Source: Allium sativum (Eukaryota; Streptophyta; Magnoliopsida; Asparagales; Amaryllidaceae). From it: a stretch of 64,000 bases of DNA. Below are positions 1-12,429 of this stretch, piece by piece; within the stretch, counting starts at the first letter, position 1, and the number at the start of each line of letters is the position of its first letter. Location of the stretch: assembly GCA_030737875.1 (NCBI GenBank), contig CM060922.1, positions 226,965,835 through 227,029,834 on the forward strand. Reading direction: 5' to 3'. Made by a program: the position numbers and the translations under genes. The notes beneath the pieces were generated by a model, which was not told the origin of the DNA, did no database searches, and was given only the letters and a program-made list of their open reading frames with translations.

Positions 1-418
1 TCAAAAGCAAATTCAATCATAATATCAATCATAGACGGCATAAGTTCCTCATACCACTAGGTCGCCATATATAAGTTACAATCAAATCTGTAATTTCATA
101 TCGGAAATTTGGATTCCATCATGAGTCTAGGAAAGGGATATACTCCTTTCCGCTTCGAGACACTCTAGCAAATGTCTCAGGACTACACACTCTGGGTAAC
201 CCCTAGAATCGGCTGGGTCGGTCCTCCCTTTCGTTTGACGATTAGTTATTCTTGAACACACGTTTCCCGGTCCTATCAGGCCTATCCATCGGCACCGTAG
301 AGACCGATATAACCAAGGCGCCTAGCAATCCAACAACCACATAGGGAAAATAACAACGATGTCAGGGCTAGTAAAATGCTGACACCACCCACAGCTAGAA
401 AGAAACGTCGTGTTCTCC
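1..418 (-). mobile_element. LTR family B, copy B1, distal segment (cut by window edge)
   Basis: The reverse complement of this stretch aligns with about 42080-42480 of the plus-strand B2 copy. Shared blocks include the 'GGTGGTGTCAG' and 'GGCGCC' motifs and 'ATATCGGT'. It continues at 13511 once element A and one target-site copy are removed, so 1-418 and 13511-16670 are two halves of one LTR. It is the R/U5 side of the LTR and runs off the left edge. No credible coding sequence is seen. Orientation follows from the U3 end at 27198 and the TATA box at 26415. Confidence 0.7.
414..418. repeat. Target-site duplication of element A, left copy
   Basis: TCTCC immediately precedes the terminal TG of element A and is repeated at 13506-13510 directly after its terminal CA. 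Five bases is the usual duplication for Ty3-type integrases. The unsplit B2 copy has 'CCTCTCCCGTTTC' at the matching site (read on the minus strand), which supports this as the empty site. Confidence 0.88.
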
Positions 419-3400
419 TGTAACGAGCCGGGGGAAAATTCGACGCTTGAATTTTCGACAATAATACATAAATCCATATTACTTGCCAAAAACCCAAGTA
501 TCGAATCCCAGATTGTTATTAGAAAGAAATTAGAGGGTGAGAAAAGAAAGAATATTAGAATAGAAGAAAGAAGAAGAACAACACATCAGAATCTCACAGC
601 GGAACAGATAAAATATAATATAACAAATCCTTTTTATACAAAAGAACTGTATATACATACCAAACATCAGAGTACAACATATATTAGACACAGCAGAAAA
701 ATAACTTTATATAACTAGCGGTAAAGCCGCCTGCTTCCAGCTCCTGAAACTCCAAACGAAACCTAACCTGGAACATACTCGGTCTGACCCGAGCACATTT
801 GAAGCAAAGCAAAATTCACCGGGTCAGTCTGGAATACTTTCAGTGATAAATTCACAGAACACATAACTTGTCTAACTTTTGGATACTCCTTTATGAAATC
901 AAAAGGTAATAGTAAGACCAGCCCACACATAAACACGGATGTATTTTACCTTACTATAACCCAAAACGTTTTTGAAATCATAACTTATTTTGATATTATG
1001 ATAGTGTCTAAATACAAATAAATAACAATTTAGCGGAACACTTGCATCTCACGCTCCAAATATATATTATACAATCGAAAACCGCGGGCGCTTATTGGAA
1101 ATTGGATTCCGACTATGACAAGGTATGGGACCACCTGCCGATAGTATATCTCTAGATGCGAATACACTGGGTTCAATAAGAACTTCTTGCAACCCAGCCC
1201 ACACATGACCGACCACTCATTTCGCTTGAGTGTATCGAATGTATATCACCAACGGTTGGGATCAGCAACCGTTTCCCGAAAATGGGACAGCATCGAATAT
1301 AGATTAAATAAGCAAATGGAATTTCTCTAGATAGGTGATTATACACCCTAATGGGAGCGACCCACATAACCATGCTGCCTGCCCGATTTTTATCATTTCC
1401 TGGTTGTGAGGCTTGAGGCTAGAATTTTATATTTAGAACATCTGGTCATCATTCACTTTGAATACCACATCGTCAGATCCTCCGGATATCACTAATTGAC
1501 GTCCACAAAAATACCCTAGTTGGGAGCTAACCAACTATGACACTTTTGAAGAAATCAACGTGCGTAGCCCATTGGAAATACTCTGTCAGACATTCGTCCA
1601 TATAAGTCATCCAGGAACAGGATGAACCGAAGGTACCCTTCTACCGCATCCTTGTATAGTAATCACCCCAAGGATCAGTAGCGAGTAGGCCTTGCAATCC
1701 GCAAAATCTCAACCACGACCGAATAACATCCAAATACCTCTGCATTGCAACACAGATAATATTCGACAAGTAATCCTTTCGCTTATGAAGATCCACGGTC
1801 TTCAATTGCTCCATCTTCAATCAGCGTCTTCACGTATTTGCTGGTCGGAATGGTTTTCGAATATAAGTTCGATCCCGGTCTTTCCGCACCAACAACCGTA
1901 TTGGTCAGGTTTGATCGTCGGTGATTTAACTATCAAATAACGATCGTGTAAATAAAATAAGTTTATTGATTTAGCACTTGGCATGACTTGGCCTATTAAA
2001 TTATATTTACCAAATCGTTAATAACTTATACTTCTTCCTATATATTCAAACATTATTCTTATTTAATTATACAAAACTTTTTTACACATTTCCGAGTATG
2101 TATATATACATACTCAGCTTTCCATTTCCTTTAGGAATATCGATATATTTCTTCAAAACCCTTTTTCCCCTTTTATTATTTTCGGTACCTCGATCTATAT
2201 ATATATAGTGTACTTAACTGTATAAAACAAATTTCCAGTTCTGGTATGGAAAAGCAAGTGTCGACTTATATAATTTAAAACCAAATATTCTTATTCACAT
2301 TGTAACCAACATTTTAGTATTTTTCATATTCCAAAATCTCGCACTTATATTCGGTACTTCTCGTATGGGATATCACATTGATTACAACACCTTTTACTCG
2401 TTTCAAACTAATACCATTCCTCGATAACAATGAAGCTGTTCAAGTTGGGGTATTTTATTTACCTCTCAGACCTTGATCGACAACATTTTTATCTCAGAAT
2501 GAATACCAGTTTGTAACTTAAACCCTCATAAGAACTTGTTTACCATCTCGATTTCAAATTTGGTTTCATAAACCATTTCTTACATTTGAAATTCTCTCTT
2601 CGATATAACCTCTTTACTTAATTCGTTTAATTAAGTAAGTCTTTACTAATAATACCACCTTTTACTTAAACCATAATTTCACTTATAACCTTTGGATTTT
2701 AGTAAAAATCCCGCGTCCAATATTTTATATCCATTTATTCGGCATCCTTATAATAAACTTTTAACTTGGATTTTATGATTAAAATTTGCTTAACACCTCC
2801 TTTAAATAAGACTCGATAATTTGGATTTTTATTTCAAAAATCCATTACCAATATTTAACACAAAACTACTACATGTATTTTTCTTTGTGGTGTTTTACTT
2901 AATCCAATTCTTAAACATTAAAGTCATCATTTTGGTTTAAATACCCCTTTTAAACCTCGCTTGGATTTCTTTAAAATAATCCGTTTACCATCTTTTCGCA
3001 ACTTAGCTAGGATCTCGTATTGAAACCATTAACACCTCTCCAATTTCATTCAATTGAATTCACTTTACGAAATTAAGTGATTAAGTAAAATCTTATTTAA
3101 ATCTTTATATTCACTATATATCCCATTTACAAATCTCGTCTTGAAACTTGGATTATACGTTTCTTTATAAAACTCTTATCGCCCCTTAATATCAAACCTT
3201 ATCGCTTTAATTATCATTAATTAAAATAATAATTAACTTTATTATTAACTATATTAAAGATAGTTAACTTTGTTATCAACTAAAAATAGTATAATTATCA
3301 TTTGGAAAAGCTTAATCAATAAAAATCACTTTATTTACTCTAAACTATTCAATAATTTCCTTAATTTATAGTTAATCAATGATTAACTAATATTTTACAT

Positions 3401-4833
3401 TATTCGTTAAACTTAACGAATATTCGGGATATTTAAATCAAATTTATCTCATTTGTCCATTTTACTCAAAACGGCTAATTTTACCAACCGTACACATCAG
3501 TTAGCAGTTAACCGATTTTCATTTATCATTTCCCTTTTTATATTAATTAGATAACTTAATTAATCTAAAAATGCCATCTAATTGTTTTAAAAACAATTAC
3601 TACGTTTTACCAACACGTAGGTAATTTCTTTGGCTTTCAGTGCTTGTATAAACTACAAGATTTCATTACATAAACCATTTAAAAGATCCTTTTATAAACA
3701 TGATTAATATACATGTATATATAAATTTATAATTTTATTTACTTATATAAAATCATAAAAAAGCTCCAATTCAGTTTATAAAATAATCATGACTTTAAAA
3801 CTTGCGTCGATTCACCGAACGGTAGAATGACGTCTAAAACAATACATTCTAGGCCATTCACTACCAATTACTCAATCAACACTGTCGATTGATTTAAAAC
3901 ACAACACTGGTGAATATCCATTCAACCATCACGTTCCAACAGGTCTTACTACCATATGGGGTTTAATCAGTTCAAATATAAATAATTTAAAACAAACAAC
4001 ATATATAATATTTGAGTAATCCGGTCAGATCCATCCAACCTGTCCTTCCCTGCACCGCAGCTCGTTATAACATTTCATAATAATATATGAAATAAATTTC
4101 CATAATCTACTAGTTTAAAACGATGAAATATAAAGGACATCAACCAATCAAACAATAAACAGCCAATAGCAACCAATCAACCAATTTATACCTTTAAAGG
4201 TAAATTATATTTTAATATGAATTTACCACATCACAGGATTCCAGAAGGTGTGAGAATTAGCTCACCAGTTCATTTCGGCTGACGGTTGACGGTCGACGCA
4301 TTTGTTCCTTTTAATTTTAAACGGACGTTTAAAATTAGCTGAAATTTCAACTCCATCCAATCAGTTCCTAGTTAGCACAATCACCGAGGCGTCGTCCCTG
4401 TGATCCCAACGGATCCAGTTTCACTGAATTTCGTTAACGTACGAGTAAGTTACGATCGTTTCAAGTTTATAAAGTTAAACGGAAATAAAACTAAACTATT
4501 TATTTAATTAATTAAATATTAACTGGATAATTACCTTAATTAAAATGTTGTCCACGTCAGCACCCTTCTTAACTATGCTCACGCGTTTTCCTTCTCCGTT
4601 CAGAAATTCCCCCGATACTTTGTTCCTCCCTCTTCCTCATGTAACATCGACGTCACTTGAAGCCTTGCCGCCGACGATCTGACCAACCTGGACCCACCGC
4701 AACCATGCCCTCGGCTTCCTCTCACCATGACACCCCTTCACCTGAAGCGACGAGCTCCAAAACCCCTCGACGACGCCGGAATTCATCCATAACCAAAACC
4801 CGTTCCTACACAAATTTCTTCACCACCTCGCCA

Positions 4834-5160
4834 CTAGAAGCCACCGGCGCCAGTGTGACCGCCGTTCCTCCCTCGACACTTCCCCTTCAGGCCCCCATCC
4901 CATCGATGACCACAACCACTAGAAATTGGTAAAGTCCGATCGCAACTTCCTAAAATAGCCCTAAAAACTCCACCCCCGTTCATCTCATCGCCCCGGCCTC
5001 CTCCGACCACCAGAGAACCCGAGACCGGTACCAAATCGAAGCCTGAACTCTCCTCTTCCATTTCCCCCAGGTCCCGTCCTCTGAAATCGACCACCTCGCC
5101 CGCAAAACAAGGAAAAACGAAACTATCCAGTTCCAGATTTAACTCGACTCCGACTATCAT
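4834..5160 (-). CDS. LTR-borne ORF, unknown, 108 codons (element A 3' LTR)
   Basis: This reading frame is on the element's sense strand, about 190 bp downstream of the putative TATA box, inside the GC-rich island. It begins with an M-[IV]-V-G-V-E-L-N motif and contains the segment GRDLGEMEEES and the Gly-rich segment SLVVGGGRGDEMNGGG. A matching frame in the other LTR (11877-12236, 119 codons) aligns over about 80 residues with roughly 15 replacements. I recognise no domain, signal peptide or membrane segment. The plus strand of the same island is C-rich, so openness may simply reflect GC content. It is not an established gene. Confidence 0.22.
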   Translation of the reverse strand: MIVGVELNLELDSFVFPCFAGEVVDFRGRDLGEMEEESSGFDLVPVSGSLVVGGGRGDEMNGGGVFRAILGSCDRTLPISSGCGHRWDGGLKGKCRGRNGGHTGAGGF

Positions 5161-5345
5161 AGTGCTTCGATCACCCCCAACTTTTTACTAGAGCTAGGTA
5201 TCGAGCCGATCTACACTTTTGCTTCAGGTATCCCTAGCCGATTCATCATAGATTTAAAGATATAAATTAAAATGTGAGTCGGGGCTTTATGGCAAAATTT
5301 ATGGGCGGAAATGAGGTGTTGATCCGAGAATTCTGATTTGGGAGG

Positions 5346-5353
5346 TATATATA
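5346..5353 (-). promoter_or_regulatory. Putative LTR promoter TATA box, element A 3' LTR
   Basis: TATATATA lies about 1.07 kb inside the LTR on the element's sense strand, after the conserved U3 block, and recurs at 12422-12429. Because the octamer is palindromic, direction is taken from the element's orientation. Transcription would start near 5320. Confidence 0.45.
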
Positions 5354-6423
5354 AGTGGGAAAATCATTATTTTAACCTGACGTGACTAAAGATATTTACT
5401 GATAGCGACTAACGATTTTATTTCATGTCTTTCGCTATTTTGAACGTTGTTTATTGGCTCTTGTGCTCACATACAAACTCTATTCGTGATGCGAATGGAC
5501 ATCATGATACAATTTGACGTTATGGTCCTAATGAAACTTGTTTCATCGAATTCCGAGTCTGTTTGCTCAAACAGCGCTCGTTCACGTCTAAATGATCGTT
5601 TTATTTGTATTTTATTTTGCCACGCTCACAGAATAACTCTGATTGACGCGCAACTTGAAATCTAGCAATAATTTACTATTACGGTCTCAATAAGATTTGT
5701 TTCGTTGAAAACAGAGGTCGTTTGAATAAAGGCCCTTTTCAAAGGTCCGATTTACATAAAAATAAACCAATTTTAAAATACCTCAATATGAAAATAATAA
5801 AATATTAAAATTGGCCATATACGACCATAACTTCATATACTACTAAAATAAAATAACTCGGATTGAGTCTGAAGCCAAATCGATATTATAAATATTTAAA
5901 AACCCTTTATTTAATATAAATAAATGTTATAATTTATAAAGAAATTCCATAGCAACTATTTTAAAATTTGATTTGGACATAAAAAAAAATCAAAAACACG
6001 AAAACTCGATTTTTCTCTTCCATTAGAAAAATATTATCCAACAGATTCGGACGTTTCTTGTTTCAAGGAAATCCGACTAATATTGGATCATGTACAACTG
6101 TTTAAAGTTCAAAACGCCATATTACGAACTGCCGCGCCGCTACAGCTCGTTTTATAATTAAATTATAAATTAAATACTCAATCGTCGTTTAATAAATGAA
6201 ATCGCTAATATAATTCAATATAAATCACATTGAAACCATTTTAAATTATCCGTTCACATTATACAGCAAATTCAGCATTTTCCAAATATTTTGGAATTAA
6301 AATATTATTAATATAAATAAATATTCAAAATAAAATGGTTAAAATTGATTATATAAACTCAAATCAATATTTTAAATAAATAAAATATTTATAATAATTG
6401 GCCAGAAAATACGGGACGTTACA

Positions 6424-6460
6424 TTTATTCCCCCTTAAAAAAATTTCGTTCTCGAAATTG
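6424..6460 (-). other. Polypurine tract of element A
   Basis: On the minus strand AATTTCGAGAACGAAATT runs into T7-AAGGGGGAATAAA, and the 3' LTR TGTAAC then starts at 6423. The 'CGAGgACGAAATTT...AAGGGGG' signature is the usual sequence just before the 3' LTR of Tekay/Del chromoviruses. It fixes both orientation and the LTR boundary. Confidence 0.75.
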
Positions 6461-7419
6461 CTAAGGTAGAAGAGAATGTTACAACCCATTATCTTTATAA
6501 AAATATTTAATTAAAACTCGATTTTAATTCCAAAACTAATCTAATTGGTTTTAAAACAAATTTATTTCAAATAACGAAATTTTCCAAAAATCTTCAAAAA
6601 ATTTCCAACACCTTAAATTTTGGAAAAAAAAATTTGGCAGAGTCTCCCCTGGACGGAGGACATCTGCAATATCGCAGGTTTAAGAAATATATATACATCG
6701 ACCAACAGGGTCGGAAGAATTCAAAAACCAAACTCAAAACCCAAATAAAAATCAAAATTCATATTCTGCATAGGCGTACCTTTTTGCGAGCATTATTACG
6801 CGATAAGCAATATTTTATATTCGAGCTTGCTTAGTTATTATGCAGCTCTATTCAAACTGGATTCAATTAACTCTAGAATTTTCTCTTAGATGAATTTTAA
6901 AGCTGAATTAGCTCGTCTGCACATGTTCTCAACTTCAATGAATTTCATTAGTCCTCAAACAAATGTCAATTGGGTTCAAAATACTCATATCATTCATATC
7001 AACCAATTATACACGCAATTCAATCCACACGAGATTATAATTATTTATAACCAAGTCCTAACGATCCATTTATCTCTATAATTATCCATCTGGATTTATT
7101 AAAATTTGGATTGATTTATCCAACTTATTTATTTCAGATTGGTTTTAAACCATGTCTATCATTTCCAGATTTATATTCAAGCAATCAACAACACAATCCA
7201 AACATACCATTCCAATCAACATTAACAAATCAATCGATTGCCCATATTATAATAATCATTACTTTCATTTTATAAAATAAATTGGGCAAAAATAATTTCA
7301 AAAATAATTTTATATCAAATGACAAATACGTGCTCTCATATATACACTCAAACTCAATCTAGGGTATTACTAACCCCATCTCTATCGAGTTACGCCACAG
7401 AGTCAAGGTTATCGTTAAA

Positions 7420-7437
7420 CCAATAGTTATGATACCA
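7420..7437 (-). other. Primer-binding site of element A (initiator Met tRNA-like)
   Basis: One base after the 5' LTR end (7439), the minus strand reads TGGTATCATAACTATTGG. The first eight bases match the complement of the plant initiator tRNA-Met 3' end (TGGTATCAGAGCC); the match breaks down after that. The site is therefore partial and may be an eroded or variant primer site. Confidence 0.6.
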
Positions 7438-9218
7438 CTGTAACGACCCGGGGAAAAATTTGACGCTTGAATTTTCGACAATAATACATAAATCCATATT
7501 AATTGCCAAAAACCCAAGTATCGAATCCTAGATTGTTATTAGAAAGAAATTAAAGGGTGAGAAAAGAAAGAAAGAATATTAAAATAGAAGAAAGAAGAAG
7601 AACACCACATCAGAATCTCACAGCGGAGCAGATAAAATATAATATGACAAATCCTTTTTATACAAAAGAAATGTATATACATACCAAACATCAGAGTACA
7701 ACATATATTAGACATAGCGGAAAAATAACTTTATATAACTAGCGGTAAAGCCACCTGCTTCCAGCTCCTGAAACTCCAAGCGAAACCTAACCTGGAACAT
7801 ACACGGTCTGACCCGAGCACATTTGAAGCAAAGCAAAATTCACCGGGTCAGTCTAGAATACTTTCAGTGGTAAATTCACAAAACACACAACTTGTTTAAC
7901 TTTGGGAAAATCCTTTATGAAATCAAAAGGTAATAGTTGACCAGCCAACACATAAACACGGACGGTTTTTACCTTACTATAACCCAAAATGTTTTTGAAA
8001 TCATAACTTATTCTGAGATTATGATAGTGTCTAAATACAAATAAATAACAATCTAGCGGAACGCTTGCATCTCACGCTCCACATATATATTATACAATCG
8101 AAAACCGCGGGCGCTTATTGGAAATTGGATTCCGACTATGACAAGGTATGGGACCACCTGCCGATAGTGTATCTCTAGAGGCGAATACACTGGGTTCAAC
8201 AAGAACTTCTTGGAACCCGGCCCACACATGACCGACCACTCATTTCTCTTGAGTGTATCAAATGTATATCACCAACGGTTGGGATCAGCAACCGTTACCC
8301 GAAAAAGGGACAGCATTGAATATAGATTAAATAAGAAAATGGAATTTCTCTAAATAGGTGATTATACACCCTAATGGGAGCGACCCACATAGCCATGCTG
8401 CCCGCCCGATTTTTGTCATTTCCTGGTTGTGAGGCTTAAGGCTAGAATTTTATCTTTAGAACATCTGGTCATCATTCACTTTGAATGCTACATCGTCAGA
8501 TCCTCCGGATATGACTAATATACGTCAACAAAAATACCCTAGTTGGGAGCTAACCAACTATGACACGTTTGAAGAAATCAACGTACGTAGCCCATTGGAA
8601 ATACTCTGTCAGACATTCGTCCATACAAGTCATCCAGGAACAGGATGAGCCGAAGGTACCCACCTACCGCATCCTTATATAGGAATAACCCCAAGGATCA
8701 GTAGCGAGTAGTCCTTACAATCTACAAAATCACAACCACGACCGAATCACATCCAAATACCTATGCGTTGCAACACAGAAAATATTCGACAAGTAATCCT
8801 TTCGCTTATGAAGATCCACGGTCTTCAATTGCTCCATCTTCAATCAGTGTCATCACGTATTTGCTGGTCGGAATGGTTTTCGAATATAAGTTCGATCCCG
8901 GTCTTTCCGTACCAACAACCGTATTGGTCAGGTTTGATGGTCGGTGATTTAACTATCAAATAACGATCGTGTAAATAAAATAAGTTTATTGATTCAGCAC
9001 TTGGCATGACTTGGCCTATTAAAATATATTTAACAAAATCGTTAATAAGTTATATTTCTTCCTATATATTCAAACATTATTCTTATTTAATTATACAAAA
9101 CTATTTTACACATTTATGAGTATGTATATATACATACTCAGCTTTCCATTTCCTTTAGGAATATCGATATATTTCTTCAAAACCCTTTTTCCACTTTTCT
9201 TATTTTCGGTACCTCGAT

Positions 9219-9220
<2 letters not shown>

Positions 9221-9256
<36 letters not shown>
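9221..9256. repeat. (TA)n microsatellite
   Basis: About 18 AT units in the 5' LTR of element A. The other LTR has only about five units at the matching position near 2197-2207. It encodes a spurious Tyr-Ile repeat frame. Confidence 0.9.
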
Positions 9257-9260
<4 letters not shown>

Positions 9261-11876
9261 TAGTTAACTGTATAAAACAAATTTACAATTCTGATATGTA
9301 AAAGCAAGTGTTGACTTATATAATTTAAAACCAAATATTCTTATTCGCATTGTAACTAACATTTTAGTTTTTTTCATATTCTAAAATCTCGCACTTATAG
9401 TCGATACTTCTCGTATGTGATATCACATTGATTACAACACCTTTTACTTGTTTCAAACTAATACCATTCATCGATAATAATGAAGCCGTTCAAGTTGGAG
9501 TATTTTATTTACCTCTCAGACCTTGATCGACAACATTCTTATCTCAGAATGAATACCAGTTTGTAACTTAAACCCTCATAAGAACTTGTTTACCATCTCA
9601 ATTTCAAATTTTGTTTCATAAACCATTTCTTACATTTGAAATCCTCTCTTCGATATAACCTCTTTACTTAATTCGTTTAATTAAGTAAGTCTTTGCTAAT
9701 AATACCACCTTTTACTTAAACCATAATTTCACTTATAACCTTTGGATTTTAATAAAAATCCCGCGTCCAATATTCTATTTCCATTTATTCGGCATCCTTA
9801 TAATAAACTTTTAACTTGGATTTTATGATTAAAATCCGCTTAACACCTCCTTTAAATAAGACTCGTTAATTTGGATTTTTATTTCAAAAATCCATTACCA
9901 ATATTTAACACAAAACTACTACATATATTTTTCTTTGTGGTGTTTCGCTTAATCCAATTCTTAAACAATAAAGTCATCATTTTGGTTTAAAGACCCCTTT
10001 TAAACCTCACTTGGATTTCTTTATAATAATCCGTTTACCATCTTTTCTTGACTTGGTACAGAAATGGGATCCCCAATAGCTGGAGACAAGGATTTCGTAT
10101 TGAAACTATTAACACCTCTCCAATTTCATTCAACTGAATTCACTTTACGAAATTAAGCGATTAAGTAAAATCTTATTTAAATCTTTATATTCACTACATA
10201 TCCCATTTACAAATCTCGTCTTTAAACTTGGATTATACATTTCTTTATAAAACTCTTATCGCACCTTAATATCAAACCTTATCGCTTTAATTATCATTAA
10301 TTAAAATAATAATTAACTTTATTATTAACTATATTAAAGATAGTTAACTTTGTTATCAACTAAAAATAGTATAATTATCATTTGGAAAAGCTTAATAAAT
10401 CAAAATCACTTTATTTACACTAAACTATTCAATAATTTCCTTAATTTATAGTTAATCAAGGATTAACTAATTTTTTACATTATTCGTTAAACTTAACGAA
10501 TATTCGGGATATTTATATCAAATTTATCTCATTTGTCCATTTCACTCAAAACGGCTGATTTTACCAACCGTACACATCAGTTAGCAGTTATCTGATTTTC
10601 ATTTATCATTTCCCTTTTTAAATTAATTAAATAACTTAATTAATCTAAAAATGCCATCTAATTGTTTTGAAAACAATTATTCCATTTTACCAACACGTAG
10701 GTAATTTCTTTGGCTTTTAGTGCTTGTATAAAATACAAGATTTCATTACATAAACCATTTAAAAGATCCTTTTATAAACACGATTAATATATATGTATAT
10801 ATAAATTTATAATTTTATTTACTTATATAAAATCATGAAAAATCTCCAATTCAGTTTATAAAATAATTATAACTTTAAAACTTGCGTTGATTCACCAAAC
10901 GGTAGAATGACGTCTAAAACAATACATTTTAGGCCATTCACTGCCAATTACTCAATCAACACTGTCGGTTGATTTAAAACACAACACCGGTGAATATCCA
11001 TTCAACCATCACGTTCCAACAGGTCTTACTACCATATGGGGTTTAATCAGTTCAAATATAAATAATTTAAAACAAACAACATATATAATATTTGAGGAAT
11101 CCAGTCGGATCCCTCCAACCTGTTCTTCCCTGCACCACAGCTCGTTATAACATTTCATAATAATATATGAAATAAATTTCCATAATCTAGTAGTTTAAAA
11201 CGATGAAATATAAAGGACAGCAACCAACAAACAATAAACAGCCAATAGCAACCAATCAACCAATTTATACCTTTAATGGTAAATTATATTTTAATATGAA
11301 TTTACCACATCATAGAATTCCCGAAGGTGTGAGAATTAACTCACCAGTTCATTTCGGTTGACGGTCAACGCGTTTGTTCCTTTTAATTTTAAACGAACGT
11401 TTAAAATTAGCTGAAATTTCAACTGCGTCCAATCAGTTCCTAGTCAGCACCTCACCTAGGCCTCGTCCCTGCGATCCCAACGGATCTAGTTTCACTGAAT
11501 TTCGTTAACGTACGAGTAAGTTACGACCGTTTCAAGTTTATAAAGTAAAACGGAAATAAAACTAAACTAATTATTTAATTAATTAAATATTAATCGGCTA
11601 ATTACCTTAATTAAAATGTTGTCCATGTCAGCACCCTTCTTAACTGTGCTCATGCGTTTTCCTTCTCCGTTCAGAAATTCCCCCGATACTTTGTTCCTCC
11701 CTCTTCCTCATGTAACGTCGACATCACTTAAAGCCTTGCCGCCGACAATCTGACCAACCTGGACCCACCGCAACCATGCCTTCGCCTTCCTCTCACCCCG
11801 ACGCCCCTTCACCTAAAGCGACGAGCTCAAGAACCCCTCGACGATGCCAGAATCCGTCCATAACCGAAACCCGTTC

Positions 11877-12236
11877 CTACCCAAAATTCTCCGCCACCTC
11901 GCCACTAGAAGCCACCGGACCTCCGCCAATGTGACCGTCGTTCCTCCCTCGACACTTCCCCTTCAAGCCCGCAGCCCATCGACGACCACAGCTACCATAA
12001 ATTGGTAAATTCCGATCGCAACTTCCTAAAACAGCCCCAAAAACTCCACCTCCGTTCATCTCATCGCCCCGGCCTCCTCCGACCACCAGAGAACCCGAGA
12101 TCGGTGCCAAATCGAAGCCTAAACTCTCCTCTTCCATTTCCCCCAGGTCCCGTCCTCTGTAATCGACCACCTCGTCCGCAAAATAAGGAAAAACGAAACT
12201 GCCCAGTTTCGGATTTAACTCGACTCCGACCACCAC
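11877..12236 (-). CDS. LTR-borne ORF, unknown, 119 codons (element A 5' LTR)
   Basis: This is the counterpart of the frame at 4834-5160. It starts about 185 bp downstream of the putative TATA box at 12422 and shares the segments GRDLGEMEEES, SLVVGGGRGDEMNGGG and GSCDR. It stays open about ten codons longer at the C-terminus. It lies on the sense strand of the only LTR that could drive full-length transcription. I cannot assign a function, and the many replacements relative to its twin argue for weak or no constraint. Confidence 0.22.
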   Translation of the reverse strand: MVVGVELNPKLGSFVFPYFADEVVDYRGRDLGEMEEESLGFDLAPISGSLVVGGGRGDEMNGGGVFGAVLGSCDRNLPIYGSCGRRWAAGLKGKCRGRNDGHIGGGPVASSGEVAENFG

Positions 12237-12421
12237 AGTGCTCCGATCACCCCCAACTTTTTACTGGAGCTAAGTATCGAGTCAATCTACACTTTTGCTT
12301 CAAGACTCCCTAGCCGATTCATCACAGATTTAAAGATATGAATTAAAACTTGAATAGGGGCTTTATTGCAAAATTTATGGATGGAAATGAGGTGTTGATC
12401 AGAGAATTCTGATTTGAGAGG

Positions 12422-12429
12422 TATATATA
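12422..12429 (-). promoter_or_regulatory. Putative LTR promoter TATA box, element A 5' LTR
   Basis: TATATATA in the same U3/R context as 5346-5353. This LTR is upstream on the element's sense strand, so it would drive the genomic RNA. Confidence 0.45.

Larger units (their letters stand above)
419..6423 (-). repeat. Element A 3' LTR (6005 bp)
   Basis: Read on the minus strand the LTR starts at 6423 with TGTAACGTCCCG and ends at 419 with CTCGTTACA. U3 (about 6423-5350) is AT-rich and shares blocks such as 'GTGAGCGTGGCAAA' with family B. A TATA-like box lies at 5346-5353, and a GC-rich island at about 4620-5160 follows. The remaining 4.2 kb down to 419 is AT-rich and apparently non-coding. It is colinear with 7439-13505 throughout. 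Ordinary plant LTRs are 0.2-3 kb, so this one is exceptionally long, mainly because of a long R/U5 side. Confidence 0.87.
6424..7438 (-). other. Element A internal region (1015 bp, non-coding)
   Basis: This holds only a polypurine tract at the left, a primer-binding site at the right, and about 950 bp of AT-rich sequence without a frame resembling gag or pol. A long minus-strand poly-A/T stretch lies near 6590-6634. Such a short core means packaging, reverse transcription and integration would need proteins from a related autonomous element. Confidence 0.75.

Noticed and set aside
410..718. 102-codon plus-strand frame, with a similar 61-codon frame at 7557-7742
   Set aside because: Both lie in the terminal part of the A LTRs, antisense to the element, Lys/Arg/Asn-rich from base composition, and of different length in the two copies.
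1692..1940. Paired plus-strand frames at 1692-1940 and 8763-8963
   Set aside because: Antisense to the element, truncated at different points, with no domain; conserved only because the LTRs are copies.
4657..4932. Plus-strand Pro/Ser/Thr-rich frame in the GC island, and 12002-12313 in the other LTR
   Set aside because: The two plus-strand frames are not equivalent in the two LTRs, so they look compositional.
9116..9301. Frame encoding a Tyr-Ile repeat
   Set aside because: Produced by the (TA)n microsatellite.
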